Shown piece by piece: positions 1 through 6,674 of a stretch of DNA of 9,051 nt. The stretch is taken from NCBI GenBank assembly GCA_964528095.1, contig CAZGSG010000241.1, positions 1 through 9,051 on the forward strand. The letters are read 5' to 3'. The DNA comes from CAZGSG01 sp964528095 (GTDB lineage Bacteria > Bacteroidota > Bacteroidia > Chitinophagales > Chitinophagaceae). Within the stretch, counting starts at the first letter, position 1. Every line of letters begins with the position of its first letter. A program made the position numbers and the translations under genes. Below the pieces are notes generated by a model. It ran no database searches, was not told the origin of the DNA, and saw nothing but the letters and a program-made list of their open reading frames with translations.

Positions 1-132
1 TATCTCTATCGCCTCTTCGCCACTACTGGTTTCACTAATTACTTTGAACCGGGAGTCACTATTGAGGATAAAAGACCAGGAATCCCTGATCAATCGGTGG
101 TCGTCTACAAGAAGAATTGTTATTTTTTCCAT
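1..132 (-). CDS. Response regulator receiver domain, N-terminal fragment (cut by left edge)
   Basis: The 44 visible codons begin MEKITILLVDDHRLIRDSW, the first beta strand and acidic pocket of a CheY-like receiver domain. The paired aspartates at residues 10 and 11 would help bind magnesium. The VDDHRLIRD form is typical of NarL/LuxR-type regulators, which carry a C-terminal helix-turn-helix DNA-binding domain. That domain and the phosphoacceptor aspartate, expected near residue 54, lie outside the window, so the output domain is an inference. The ATG at 132 is supported by an in-frame TAG six codons... specifically four codons upstream, which rules out a longer start nearby. No Shine-Dalgarno sequence precedes it. 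The 193-bp gap upstream (133-325) suggests its own promoter, although I found no good TAnnTTTG element there. No partner histidine kinase is visible. Confidence 0.88.
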   Translation of the reverse strand, partial: MEKITILLVDDHRLIRDSWSFILNSDSRFKVISETSSGEEAIEI

Positions 133-217
133 ATTGGATGGCTATAGGGCTTGTACTTGTTCGGATAAGGTTTTTAACATATAAAAGATACGCAAAAAAA
201 CTTAATTGTTCTCGTAT

Positions 218-240
218 AAAAAATTCCTGTTTTTCAGAAT
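218..240 (-). terminator. Weak intrinsic-terminator-like hairpin downstream of the TonB-dependent receptor
   Basis: Read on the minus strand, ATTCTG and CAGGAAT pair as six base pairs with one bulged G around an AAAAA loop, and five further T residues follow. The hairpin lies about 85 nt past the receptor stop codon and before the response-regulator start. The stem is short and half AT, so termination would be inefficient. A second small inverted repeat, TGCTTA/TAAGCA around six A/T bases, sits next to it at 240-257 and is even weaker. The rest of the 133-325 gap is AT-rich and shows nothing else I can name. Confidence 0.3.
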
Positions 241-325
241 GCTTAAAAAAATAAGCAATTACTCTTAGTTAATGCAGATTATTTTTGATTTAAGAGAAAT
301 AACCTGATCAAAACACTGTTCAAAC

Positions 326-2254
326 CTAGTTTCTCTTACTTAAAAACATAAAACTCAGGCCACAACTCAGCCAGCTACCAGGCATCACCGCTCCCAGAAG
401 ATCGCTGTATTTTGTATTTCCAAGGTTTTCTGCCTGTATGAAAACACTGAGTTTACCCTTATAGATAAAACCCGCAGCTTTGGCATTTAATACAAAGTAC
501 TCTTTGTCGAGCATCGCATTGATCGCTGATGCAACCTGCGCCGTTCTTTGTTTATAAACGCCATTGACGCTTAATGTAAACCTGCTGAAATTCCAATTGA
601 CGAAAAAATTGGTGAGCAACTTTGCATGAGAAGAAATATAAAAAGATGGAGTAGTAGCGCTTGATTTACTATCAAGCCACACAATACCCCCACCGGCGTA
701 TAACGAGTTATTGCCCGGCAACCTGAACTGGTATTGTATATCGAGCTCAGCACCAGTCGTATTTACTTTGGAAATATTTTCAGCCAGTGCATAAGTACCA
801 CCGGGAACAAGATTGTCTTTTCTTGGCATATTCGCATAGGTAGTCGTAACATAATCTATCAATCGCTGGTGAAATCGTTGAAAGAACGATCCGGATATCT
901 TAAGCGATTTACCCGCGAAATAATCAGCACCCGCTTCATAACTAAAGGATCGTTCTGCCAGCAGATCGGGATTGCCTATTCGCCCACTTGCGACAGTCGC
1001 CTTATTGTAGTTATTAAATCTTTCTGTAAAATCGGCATCACGAATGGTCTTGCCTGCGCTTCCCCTCAGTTGCAGTTGCTTGTATTTATAGGAAATATTC
1101 ATTTGCGGCACCCACTCCGTACCTGAACGTTCATTCCAGTCAAGTCGTAAAGCAGGATTAATGGTAAGGCCCGGCGCGATCACCTGGTTCAACACCATGA
1201 ACACTCCACCCTGTGGCACGGTATGATCGCCGCGATCATTGGACTGAATATTCTTATTGATAAACTGTACGCCTGATACCAATGAAGTGGCAGCGCCAAT
1301 CTTCCATTCATCCACTATAGTGCCCTGCAGCATTTTACTTTTATTATTATTGGCAACAGACACTTTATTATATCCATACTCATCCAATACATCTTTATAT
1401 CCCGCGTCAATACTGAGCCGGTGTTTTTCCCCGGTATAAGAAAGCCTCACCTGGCTCCAAAGCGTTCTTACTTTTTCCTTTGCTGTATCACTGGCAAATG
1501 TTGTATAAAAATTCTGCGCGGAAAAGTCACGGTTATCATAGGCTACACGCGCGGACACCTGCCAGTGCTGATTGATAAAATGGCTGACCGAAAGACTGGC
1601 CGTATTATTATGAAGACCACCTCTTGTACCTCTTTGCAGTTGTCCATTGGTGTTGTTGCTTAATAAGCCGCCACTGACCGCCGTATTCTTGTACTGGTAA
1701 TAGCCGCCTATATTCACACTGGCCAGATCATACTCGCCGGCAGCAAGCTGCCCACTCACTGCATATTTTTTTTCAAGGCTTTGTTTTGCTGCAAACGACT
1801 TTGTTATAATATGAACCACTCCACCCACAGCTTCTGAACCATAGATGGCAGAAGACGCGCCTTTTAGTACTTCAATGCGCTCTATCTCAGCAGGAGCAAT
1901 GGGAATATAGCTGCTGAAATGGCCGGTATTAGGGTCATTGATCCTTACTCCATCAAGCAATACCAATACCTGTTGAAAAGTACCTCCTCTTAATACGATA
2001 TCGCTTTGAGCGCCCATCGGGCCACGCATCTGGACTTCCATGCCAGGCAGGTATCTCAGCAATTCATCAATGGAATGAACGGGTAGATTGGCGAACTGAT
2101 CTCCATTGAATGATATGATATTCCGACCCGTTTGGGAAACATTCCTGGGTTGTATGGAAGCCGTCACAGTTACAGGATCGAGCTCCAGTTCATTTTGCTG
2201 CGAAAAAACACGCACTGTATTCAATAATAAAACCGGAAGTATAAATTTTTTCAT
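326..2254 (-). CDS. TonB-dependent outer-membrane receptor, BtuB-like, substrate unknown
   Basis: This 642-residue protein is a 22-stranded outer-membrane beta barrel of the TonB-dependent family, which imports siderophores, cobalamin or other scarce ligands using energy from TonB-ExbBD. Residues 1-19 form a signal peptide (MKKFILPVLLL core, likely cut around VFS-QQ). DPVTVTA at 26-32 resembles a TonB box. The plug spans about 37-153 and includes the LRRLPG-like LLRYLPG (65-71), the IVLRGG segment (86-91), VLLDGVRIND (98-107) and the IERIEVLKGASSAIYGSEAVGG run (from 124), followed by VVHIITK. The remainder is barrel. There is no N-terminal carboxypeptidase-like domain and no SusD partner, so it is not a SusC-type transporter. 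Its size and plug are closest to BtuB (about 614 residues in E. coli), but the cargo cannot be read from sequence. It ends SFMFLSKRN, five residues beyond the usual terminal aromatic. Its ATG has no Shine-Dalgarno sequence. Confidence 0.93.
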   Translation of the reverse strand: MKKFILPVLLLNTVRVFSQQNELELDPVTVTASIQPRNVSQTGRNIISFNGDQFANLPVHSIDELLRYLPGMEVQMRGPMGAQSDIVLRGGTFQQVLVLLDGVRINDPNTGHFSSYIPIAPAEIERIEVLKGASSAIYGSEAVGGVVHIITKSFAAKQSLEKKYAVSGQLAAGEYDLASVNIGGYYQYKNTAVSGGLLSNNTNGQLQRGTRGGLHNNTASLSVSHFINQHWQVSARVAYDNRDFSAQNFYTTFASDTAKEKVRTLWSQVRLSYTGEKHRLSIDAGYKDVLDEYGYNKVSVANNNKSKMLQGTIVDEWKIGAATSLVSGVQFINKNIQSNDRGDHTVPQGGVFMVLNQVIAPGLTINPALRLDWNERSGTEWVPQMNISYKYKQLQLRGSAGKTIRDADFTERFNNYNKATVASGRIGNPDLLAERSFSYEAGADYFAGKSLKISGSFFQRFHQRLIDYVTTTYANMPRKDNLVPGGTYALAENISKVNTTGAELDIQYQFRLPGNNSLYAGGGIVWLDSKSSATTPSFYISSHAKLLTNFFVNWNFSRFTLSVNGVYKQRTAQVASAINAMLDKEYFVLNAKAAGFIYKGKLSVFIQAENLGNTKYSDLLGAVMPGSWLSCGLSFMFLSKRN

Positions 2255-2305
2255 GCCGCAAATATTTGTGAAAGAAATCTGGATTACGAAACTTTTTTTT
2301 AAGCA

Positions 2306-2338
2306 GGAATATATTCTTTATAAAAATGCTCAAACCAA
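2306..2338 (-). promoter_or_regulatory. Candidate promoter for the TonB-dependent receptor (weak)
   Basis: The 152-bp gap between hisIE and the receptor was checked on the minus strand for the Bacteroidota promoter pattern, TTG near -33 and TAnnTTTG near -7. The best pair is TTG (2336-2338) and TATATTCC (2306-2313), separated by 22 bp. The -7 element matches only the TA and the first two Ts, and the spacing is slightly long. The 10-bp palindrome GAATATATTC (2307-2316) overlaps the candidate -7 box and could be an operator, or simply AT-rich chance. There is no cobalamin-riboswitch-like sequence in the gap and no strong terminator after hisIE, so readthrough from the his operon is also possible. 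Confidence 0.18.
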
Positions 2339-2406
2339 CTCTTCATATTGCATTTATGAGTAATGATTGATAAAGAGACAAAAGTTATTTTGAAAAAAAG
2401 ACTGAT

Positions 2407-3000
2407 TTATTTTTTATGCCGTTGCTCCAATACGGCTTCCACATCCTTTAATGAAAAACCTTTTGCCTTCAATAAAATCATATAATGAAATAAAAGATCC
2501 GCGGCCTCACCCAAAAATTTCTCTTTATTGTCATCTTTTGCTTCGATCACGAGTTCAACAGCTTCCTCTCCCAACTTTTGCGCCATCGCGTTGATCCCTT
2601 TATCAAATAATCCTGAAGTGTACGAATTAGCCAAGCGGTCTGTATACCGCTGATCGATCGTGTTTCCAAGTGTTGTTAAGAAATCAACCGTATTCACCTC
2701 GTCAAAACAGGTATCATCACCCGTATGACATACAGGGCCCAGGGGATGAGCTTTTATAAGAAGGGTATCTGCATCACAATCAACCCTGATTTCTTTTAGC
2801 TCAAGAAAATTACCACTCTCCTCCCCTTTTGTCCATAACCTTTTTTTTGTACGGCTATAAAAAGTGACCTTGCCTGTCTCCTTTGTTTTTTTCAATGCTT
2901 CCTCGTTCATAAAACCAAGCATCAGTACTTTATTAGTTGTATGATCCTGTACAATGGCGGGGATCAAACCATCTGCGTATTTTGTATAATCCAATTGCAT
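2407..3000 (-). CDS. hisIE: Bifunctional phosphoribosyl-AMP cyclohydrolase / phosphoribosyl-ATP pyrophosphatase
   Basis: This 197-residue cytoplasmic fusion performs steps two and three of histidine synthesis: hydrolysis of PR-ATP to PR-AMP, then opening of the purine ring to give ProFAR. Residues 1 to about 105 are the HisI cyclohydrolase. DCDAD (74-78) supplies the magnesium aspartates, and Cys75, Cys91 and Cys98 (GPVCHTGDDTCF) are the expected zinc ligands. Residues from about 110 to the end are the all-alpha HisE pyrophosphohydrolase of the MazG-like fold, with EEAVE (145-149) and EAADL (165-169) forming the ExxE...ExxD metal site. The length is normal for the HisIE fusion. It starts 6 nt after hisF and is the last gene of the operon. 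A run of eight A residues in the coding strand (2841-2848) lies at codons 51-54, with the frame intact. Confidence 0.97.
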   Translation of the reverse strand: MQLDYTKYADGLIPAIVQDHTTNKVLMLGFMNEEALKKTKETGKVTFYSRTKKRLWTKGEESGNFLELKEIRVDCDADTLLIKAHPLGPVCHTGDDTCFDEVNTVDFLTTLGNTIDQRYTDRLANSYTSGLFDKGINAMAQKLGEEAVELVIEAKDDNKEKFLGEAADLLFHYMILLKAKGFSLKDVEAVLEQRHKK

Positions 3001-3006
3001 GCTTAT

Positions 3007-3765
3007 CTATTTTCTTATACTTATATTATTGTTTGCTAAATATGTTTTAAGATCGGGAATGCTGATCTCTTTGAAGTGAAATATACTGGCGGCCAATGCC
3101 GCGTCTGCATGCCCTTCTTCAAACACTTCTGTAAAATGTTCCATCGTACCACCGCCTCCACTTGCTATTACCGGCACTGATAATTCAGTAGCCAGCAATT
3201 TAGTGATAGACAACGCAAATCCCGATTTGGTGCCATCATGATTCATTGAGGTCAGCAGTATTTCACCCGCACCATTCTTAACTCCCTGTCTTGCCCAGTC
3301 CATGCATTTTGTATCCGTTTTAGTACGTCCTCCATTCAGGTATACGTACCATTCACCATCTTCCTCCTGGCGGGTGTCTATCGCCAGTACCACACATTGG
3401 CTTCCAAACTCTCCGGCAATTGCCTGTATCAGGGCAGGATTTTTATAAGCCGCGGTATTGATAGAGATCTTATCGGCCCCATGTTGCAGGAGCACTCCTA
3501 CATCTTCCACGGTAGAAATCCCTCCACCAACAGTAAACGGGATATTGATCTGGTGAGCTACCCTGTGGGCCAGGTCGGCAAGTGTTTTACGTTTTTCGAT
3601 TGTGGCGGTGATATCCAGGAACACCAGTTCATCAGCACCTTCCCTCGCATACAAGCCTGCCAGTTCAACCGGGTCACCTGCATCCCGTAATTGAACAAAG
3701 TTTGTTCCTTTTACTGTTCTTCCGTCTTTTATATCAAGACAGGGTATAATTCGTTTTGTCAGCAT
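3007..3765 (-). CDS. hisF: Imidazole glycerol phosphate synthase, cyclase subunit
   Basis: HisF is the (beta/alpha)8-barrel half of IGP synthase. Ammonia released by HisH passes through the barrel and reacts with PRFAR to give IGP and AICAR, the latter being recycled into purines. The 252-residue length is typical. The two catalytic aspartates fall at their standard positions: Asp11 in IIPCLDIKDG and Asp130 in VVLAIDTR. Phosphate-binding loops are visible as TVGGGIS (78-84) and IASGGGG (200-206), and LTSMNHDGTKSG (171-182) is the conserved active-site strand. It begins 2 nt after the hisA stop and ends 6 nt before hisIE, which suggests coupled translation. Its partner hisH is in the same operon, separated by the GNAT gene and hisA. 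Confidence 0.98.
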   Translation of the reverse strand: MLTKRIIPCLDIKDGRTVKGTNFVQLRDAGDPVELAGLYAREGADELVFLDITATIEKRKTLADLAHRVAHQINIPFTVGGGISTVEDVGVLLQHGADKISINTAAYKNPALIQAIAGEFGSQCVVLAIDTRQEEDGEWYVYLNGGRTKTDTKCMDWARQGVKNGAGEILLTSMNHDGTKSGFALSITKLLATELSVPVIASGGGGTMEHFTEVFEEGHADAALAASIFHFKEISIPDLKTYLANNNISIRK

Positions 3766-3767
3766 AC

Positions 3768-4484
3768 TTATATAAATGCGTTAAGTTGAGAAAGGCTGAT
3801 CCTGTTTTCATAGATGGCCTTGCCCACGATGGCGGCAGCACAACCGATCTCCTGCAGCGTGTAGAGGTCCTGCAAAGAAGATACACCACCGCTCGCAATG
3901 AAATACAGGGAAGGGTTCTGCTCAATGATTTGTCTGTATAGTTCCGTGGAGGGGCCTTCCAGTTTACCATCCTTACTTACATCCGTGCAAAACACCTGCT
4001 GCACCCCTTTGGATACATAATGATGAATGAACTCAAAAACAGATCTTTCCGTTTTTTCCATCCAGCCATGTATCGCTATCTTTTCATCTTTTACGTCTGC
4101 ACCCAACAAAAATCGTTCAGGGCCAAAAATGATCAGCCATTTTACAAATTCCATCTCATTTTTCACGGCAATACTACCGACGGTGGCGAATGCAGCACCC
4201 GAATCAAATACAATTTTTACATCCTCCTGCGATGCAATACCGCCACCAAAATCAATTTCCAGTTTCGTTCGGCCTGCAAGCGTTTCCAATACCTTCCAGT
4301 TTTTAACGGCTTTTTGTTTGGCCCCATCCAGGTCCACCAGGTGAAGACGTTTCAGCCCTGCATCTTCAAAGGCCTTTGCTACTTCAAGCGGATCTTCGTT
4401 GTAAATTTTCTTCTGCTCATAATCACCTTGCGTAAGACGAACACATTTCCCGTCGATAATATCTATTGCCGGAATAATCTTCAT
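3768..4484 (-). CDS. hisA: ProFAR isomerase (phosphoribosylformimino-5-aminoimidazole carboxamide ribotide isomerase)
   Basis: HisA converts ProFAR to PRFAR by an Amadori rearrangement, and its product is the substrate of HisF-HisH. The 238-residue (beta/alpha)8 barrel is a paralogue of the adjacent HisF. The likely acid/base aspartates are Asp8 (IIPAIDIIDGKCVRL) and Asp130 (LGADVKD). Phosphate-binding glycines lie in DFGGGI (78-83) and IASGGVS (196-202). TDVSKDGKLEGPS (167-179) is the usual active-site strand. The ATG at 4484 follows the GNAT stop by 20 nt, and a weak CAGG lies about seven bases upstream. Trp141 in IHGW is typical of HisA rather than TrpF or PriA use, but bifunctionality was not tested. 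Confidence 0.97.
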   Translation of the reverse strand: MKIIPAIDIIDGKCVRLTQGDYEQKKIYNEDPLEVAKAFEDAGLKRLHLVDLDGAKQKAVKNWKVLETLAGRTKLEIDFGGGIASQEDVKIVFDSGAAFATVGSIAVKNEMEFVKWLIIFGPERFLLGADVKDEKIAIHGWMEKTERSVFEFIHHYVSKGVQQVFCTDVSKDGKLEGPSTELYRQIIEQNPSLYFIASGGVSSLQDLYTLQEIGCAAAIVGKAIYENRISLSQLNAFI

Positions 4485-4504
4485 TGTTAACCTGTTTAAA
4501 TAAA

Positions 4505-4909
4505 TCAGCGTAGCTTTTTTTCCATTTTTATGAATTCAATACCATGTTTCCACCAGCTTTCGCCAGTCGGCACCATGCCGAATTTTTCATACAATGCCGT
4601 AGCGGTCTTTCTTGCATTGCACCATATCCTGTTCCTGTTTTCTTTGATTGCATTATCAAATACATGCTGCAACAGCCTGGTTCCATATCCTTGCTGTTGC
4701 AGGTCCTTCCTGGTAGCAAACTTTCTGAACTGAATGTCTTCTCCCTGTTCAAAAACAGAGATTACGGACACAGGTTCCTCTCCATCATACAATGCCCAAT
4801 GCCTGCCAGTGGCATCGTTGTCCAGTTTTACAAAATCAATTGTTTCCAGCGGGTACATGACCGCCTGCCGCATTTGCCATACCGTCTCCAGTGCCGTCTC
4901 TTTGATCAT
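4505..4909 (-). CDS. GNAT-family N-acetyltransferase embedded in the his operon
   Basis: This 134-residue protein has the layout of a single-domain GCN5-related acetyltransferase that transfers an acetyl group from acetyl-CoA. VWQMRQAVMYP (10-20) is helix 1, resembling the LRxxVLRP segment of many small GNATs. FRKFATRKDLQQQGYG (61-76) is motif A, whose QQQGYG fits the Q/RxxGxG/A pyrophosphate loop. NARKTATALYEKFGM (98-112) is motif B, where Tyr107 could be the general acid. The tail HGIEFIKMEKKL resembles ElaA-like and related families. The substrate is unknown and it is not a recognised histidine enzyme. Its ATG comes 1 nt after the hisH stop, and its end is 20 nt before hisA, so it is almost certainly cotranscribed and probably translationally coupled. 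No frameshift or unusual composition suggests a recent insertion. Confidence 0.9.
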   Translation of the reverse strand: MIKETALETVWQMRQAVMYPLETIDFVKLDNDATGRHWALYDGEEPVSVISVFEQGEDIQFRKFATRKDLQQQGYGTRLLQHVFDNAIKENRNRIWCNARKTATALYEKFGMVPTGESWWKHGIEFIKMEKKLR

Positions 4910-4910
4910 T

Positions 4911-5492
4911 TTATATGGCTAAGAAATTTTTCAATAATTGCTCCCCCGCTTTGGCGGATTTTTCAGGGTGGAATTGCACACCATAAAAATTATCTTTTTT
5001 TAACGCGCTGCTAAACCTGGTACCATATTCCGTTACAGCAGCCGTGTGTTCACCAAGTGCAGCATAATAGCTATGCACGAAATAATAATAAGGGTCCTGC
5101 GCCAGTCCATCGAACAGTATGGAAGACCTTTCTTCTACCGTATTCCAGCCTACCTGGGGAACTTTTAATCCTTCGTTGAATTTTTTAACCGGAGCATTAA
5201 AGATATTGAGGCAGTCTGTGTCTGCTTCCTCGCTATGACTGCACATCAACTGCATGCCAAGACAGATCCCCAATACCGGCTGTTGCAGGCTCCTGATCAC
5301 TTTATCCAACCCTCTTTCTTTAAGATAGGCCATTGCTGAGCCAGCTTCACCAACACCCGGAAAGATCAGTTTCGAGGATTGTTGAATAGTATTGATGTCA
5401 TCTGTTACCAATGCATCAACACCCAACCGCTCCAATGCAAATAATACAGATTGAATATTTCCCGCATTATATTTAAGTATTACAATACTCAT
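4911..5492 (-). CDS. hisH: Imidazole glycerol phosphate synthase, glutamine amidotransferase subunit
   Basis: HisH is a class I glutaminase that supplies ammonia to HisF. At 193 residues it is of normal length. The catalytic triad is complete: Cys77 in the nucleophile elbow GICLGMQ, then His175 and Glu177 in QFHPEKS. PGVG (45-48) forms the oxyanion-region strand found in HisH, and VGWN (114-117) lies in the usual core. Its ATG overlaps the last base of the hisB TAA stop (TAATG arrangement), and the following GNAT gene begins 1 nt after its own stop. These junctions imply coupled translation. It should work as a 1:1 complex with the HisF encoded two genes downstream. Confidence 0.97.
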   Translation of the reverse strand: MSIVILKYNAGNIQSVLFALERLGVDALVTDDINTIQQSSKLIFPGVGEAGSAMAYLKERGLDKVIRSLQQPVLGICLGMQLMCSHSEEADTDCLNIFNAPVKKFNEGLKVPQVGWNTVEERSSILFDGLAQDPYYYFVHSYYAALGEHTAAVTEYGTRFSSALKKDNFYGVQFHPEKSAKAGEQLLKNFLAI

Positions 5493-6625
5493 TATAAAAC
5501 TCCTTTTGTGCTGGGTAAATAATTACTGAAGGGGTCTTTTTTTACCGCCATACGGATTGCTTTTGCAAAGGCTTTGAATATGACTTCTATCTTATGATGC
5601 TCATTGTCTCCTTTGCACTCAATATTTAAATTGCATTTAGCCGCATCACTGAATGATTTAAAGAAATGAAAAAACATTTCTGTAGGCATTTCACCTATTT
5701 TCTCCCTTTTAAATTCCGCATTCCACACGATCCAGTTACGACCACCAAAATCGATCAGTACTTTCGCCTCCGACTCATCCATCGGCAGGGCGAAACCATA
5801 ACGCTCCATCCCTGTTTTATCTGCCAGCGCTTTTGCAAATGCCTCTCCCAAAGCAATGCCCGTGTCTTCGATCGTATGATGTTCATCAATCTGCAGATCG
5901 CCATTGCAGGTGATTTGCAGGTCCAGTTTACCATGACGGGCTATTTGCTCAAGCATATGATCAAAAAAACCGATGCCTGTGTGAATGGCAGCTTTACCAG
6001 ATCCGTCCATATTCAGATCAATACGAATCTTCGTTTCATTGGTATTTCTTTCATGTGTAACCCTGCGTAATCCATTTTTTAAAAATGAATAGATCTCATT
6101 CCAGTCATCGGTAGCCAGCGCAATGACATCCTTATAAATTTCTTCCTGTTCTACAGTCAATGGCAGATAAGGCGATCTGATCAATATACCCTTCACTCCC
6201 AGGTTTTTGGCCAGCTGCATATCTGTCCAGCGATCGCCTACCATAAAGGAGTTAGCAAGATCATATTTTTCCTCGTCAAAAAAATGGGTCAATAAACCAG
6301 TACCCGGCTTTCTTGTAGGCATATTATCTTTTTCAAAGGTCTTGTCGATATGCACTTCGTCAAATTCAAACCCTTCTCCGGCCAATGTCCGGATCATGAG
6401 TTCCTGGTAGGGCCAGAAGGTTGATTCAGGAAAAATATCAGTACCCAAACCATCCTGGTTAGTGATAAGAACTTTGTAATAGTCCAGTGACGACCCTATT
6501 GCTGAAAGTGCACCGATAACGCCTTTCATAAAATCTATTTTCTCCAGGCTGTCTAATTGGTAATCGGGCGGTTGTTCTTTTAATATCACACCATCCCGGT
6601 CTAAAAACAAAACTCTTTTTTTCAT
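5492..6625 (-). CDS. hisB: Bifunctional histidinol-phosphatase / imidazoleglycerol-phosphate dehydratase
   Basis: This 377-residue fusion catalyses the IGP dehydration and the histidinol-phosphate dephosphorylation steps. Residues 1 to about 170 are a HAD-superfamily phosphatase: LDRDG (8-12) with nucleophile Asp9 and acid Asp11, motif II Thr55 (ITNQDG), motif III Lys106 (RKPGTG) and motif IV Asp131 and Asp135 (VGDRWTD). The E. coli enzyme has a Cys/His zinc loop just before the RKP motif; here the corresponding stretch (91-104) contains no cysteine. From about 190 onward is the dehydratase, whose manganese-binding histidine clusters are HTGIGFFDHM (215-224), DEHHTIED (247-254) and EHHKIE (342-347). 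The TAA stop overlaps the hisH ATG by one base. The start lies 49 nt after hisC, in a gap holding a hairpin, with no well-placed ribosome binding site. Confidence 0.97.
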   Translation of the reverse strand: MKKRVLFLDRDGVILKEQPPDYQLDSLEKIDFMKGVIGALSAIGSSLDYYKVLITNQDGLGTDIFPESTFWPYQELMIRTLAGEGFEFDEVHIDKTFEKDNMPTRKPGTGLLTHFFDEEKYDLANSFMVGDRWTDMQLAKNLGVKGILIRSPYLPLTVEQEEIYKDVIALATDDWNEIYSFLKNGLRRVTHERNTNETKIRIDLNMDGSGKAAIHTGIGFFDHMLEQIARHGKLDLQITCNGDLQIDEHHTIEDTGIALGEAFAKALADKTGMERYGFALPMDESEAKVLIDFGGRNWIVWNAEFKREKIGEMPTEMFFHFFKSFSDAAKCNLNIECKGDNEHHKIEVIFKAFAKAIRMAVKKDPFSNYLPSTKGVL

Positions 6626-6636
6626 AATTGTTGTTT

Positions 6637-6674
6637 AATTCAAAAACTCCTCTCGCCGGAAGTGTTTTGAAGTT
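6637..6674 (-). other. Intergenic hairpin between hisC and hisB
   Basis: On the minus strand the 5' arm AACTTCAAAACACTTCC (6674-6658) pairs with the 3' arm GGAGTTTTTGAATT (6650-6637) across a seven-base loop GGCGAGA. Fourteen base pairs form, with three single-base bulges (C6672, C6664, T6660/6661), all on the 5' arm. The stem starts directly after the hisC TAA and ends 11 nt before the hisB ATG, filling the gap. The five T residues sit inside the 3' arm rather than after it, so it is not a textbook intrinsic terminator. An mRNA stability, processing or partial attenuation element is possible. A GAGAGGAG purine stretch in the loop and arm is about 21 nt from the ATG, too far for normal Shine-Dalgarno use. 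Confidence 0.55.

Noticed and set aside
240..257. TGCTTA/TAAGCA inverted repeat as a terminator
   Set aside because: The stem is only six pairs, mostly AT, with the T-run in the loop instead of after the stem, so it is unlikely to terminate by itself.
2255..2406. Cobalamin or other riboswitch upstream of the BtuB-like receptor
   Set aside because: The gap is only 152 bp, strongly AT-rich, and I found no B12-box-like GCCACTG or compact GC stems on the minus strand.
3734..3970. Minus-strand open frame of 78 codons overlapping the 3' part of hisA and the start of hisF
   Set aside because: It lies in a different frame from two intact genes and its Arg/Ser-rich translation shows no family features.
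4020..4490. Plus-strand open frame of 156 codons opposite hisA
   Set aside because: It is antisense to a gene with complete HisA motifs, has no recognisable domain, and is rich in Phe, Cys and Ile as expected of a shadow frame.
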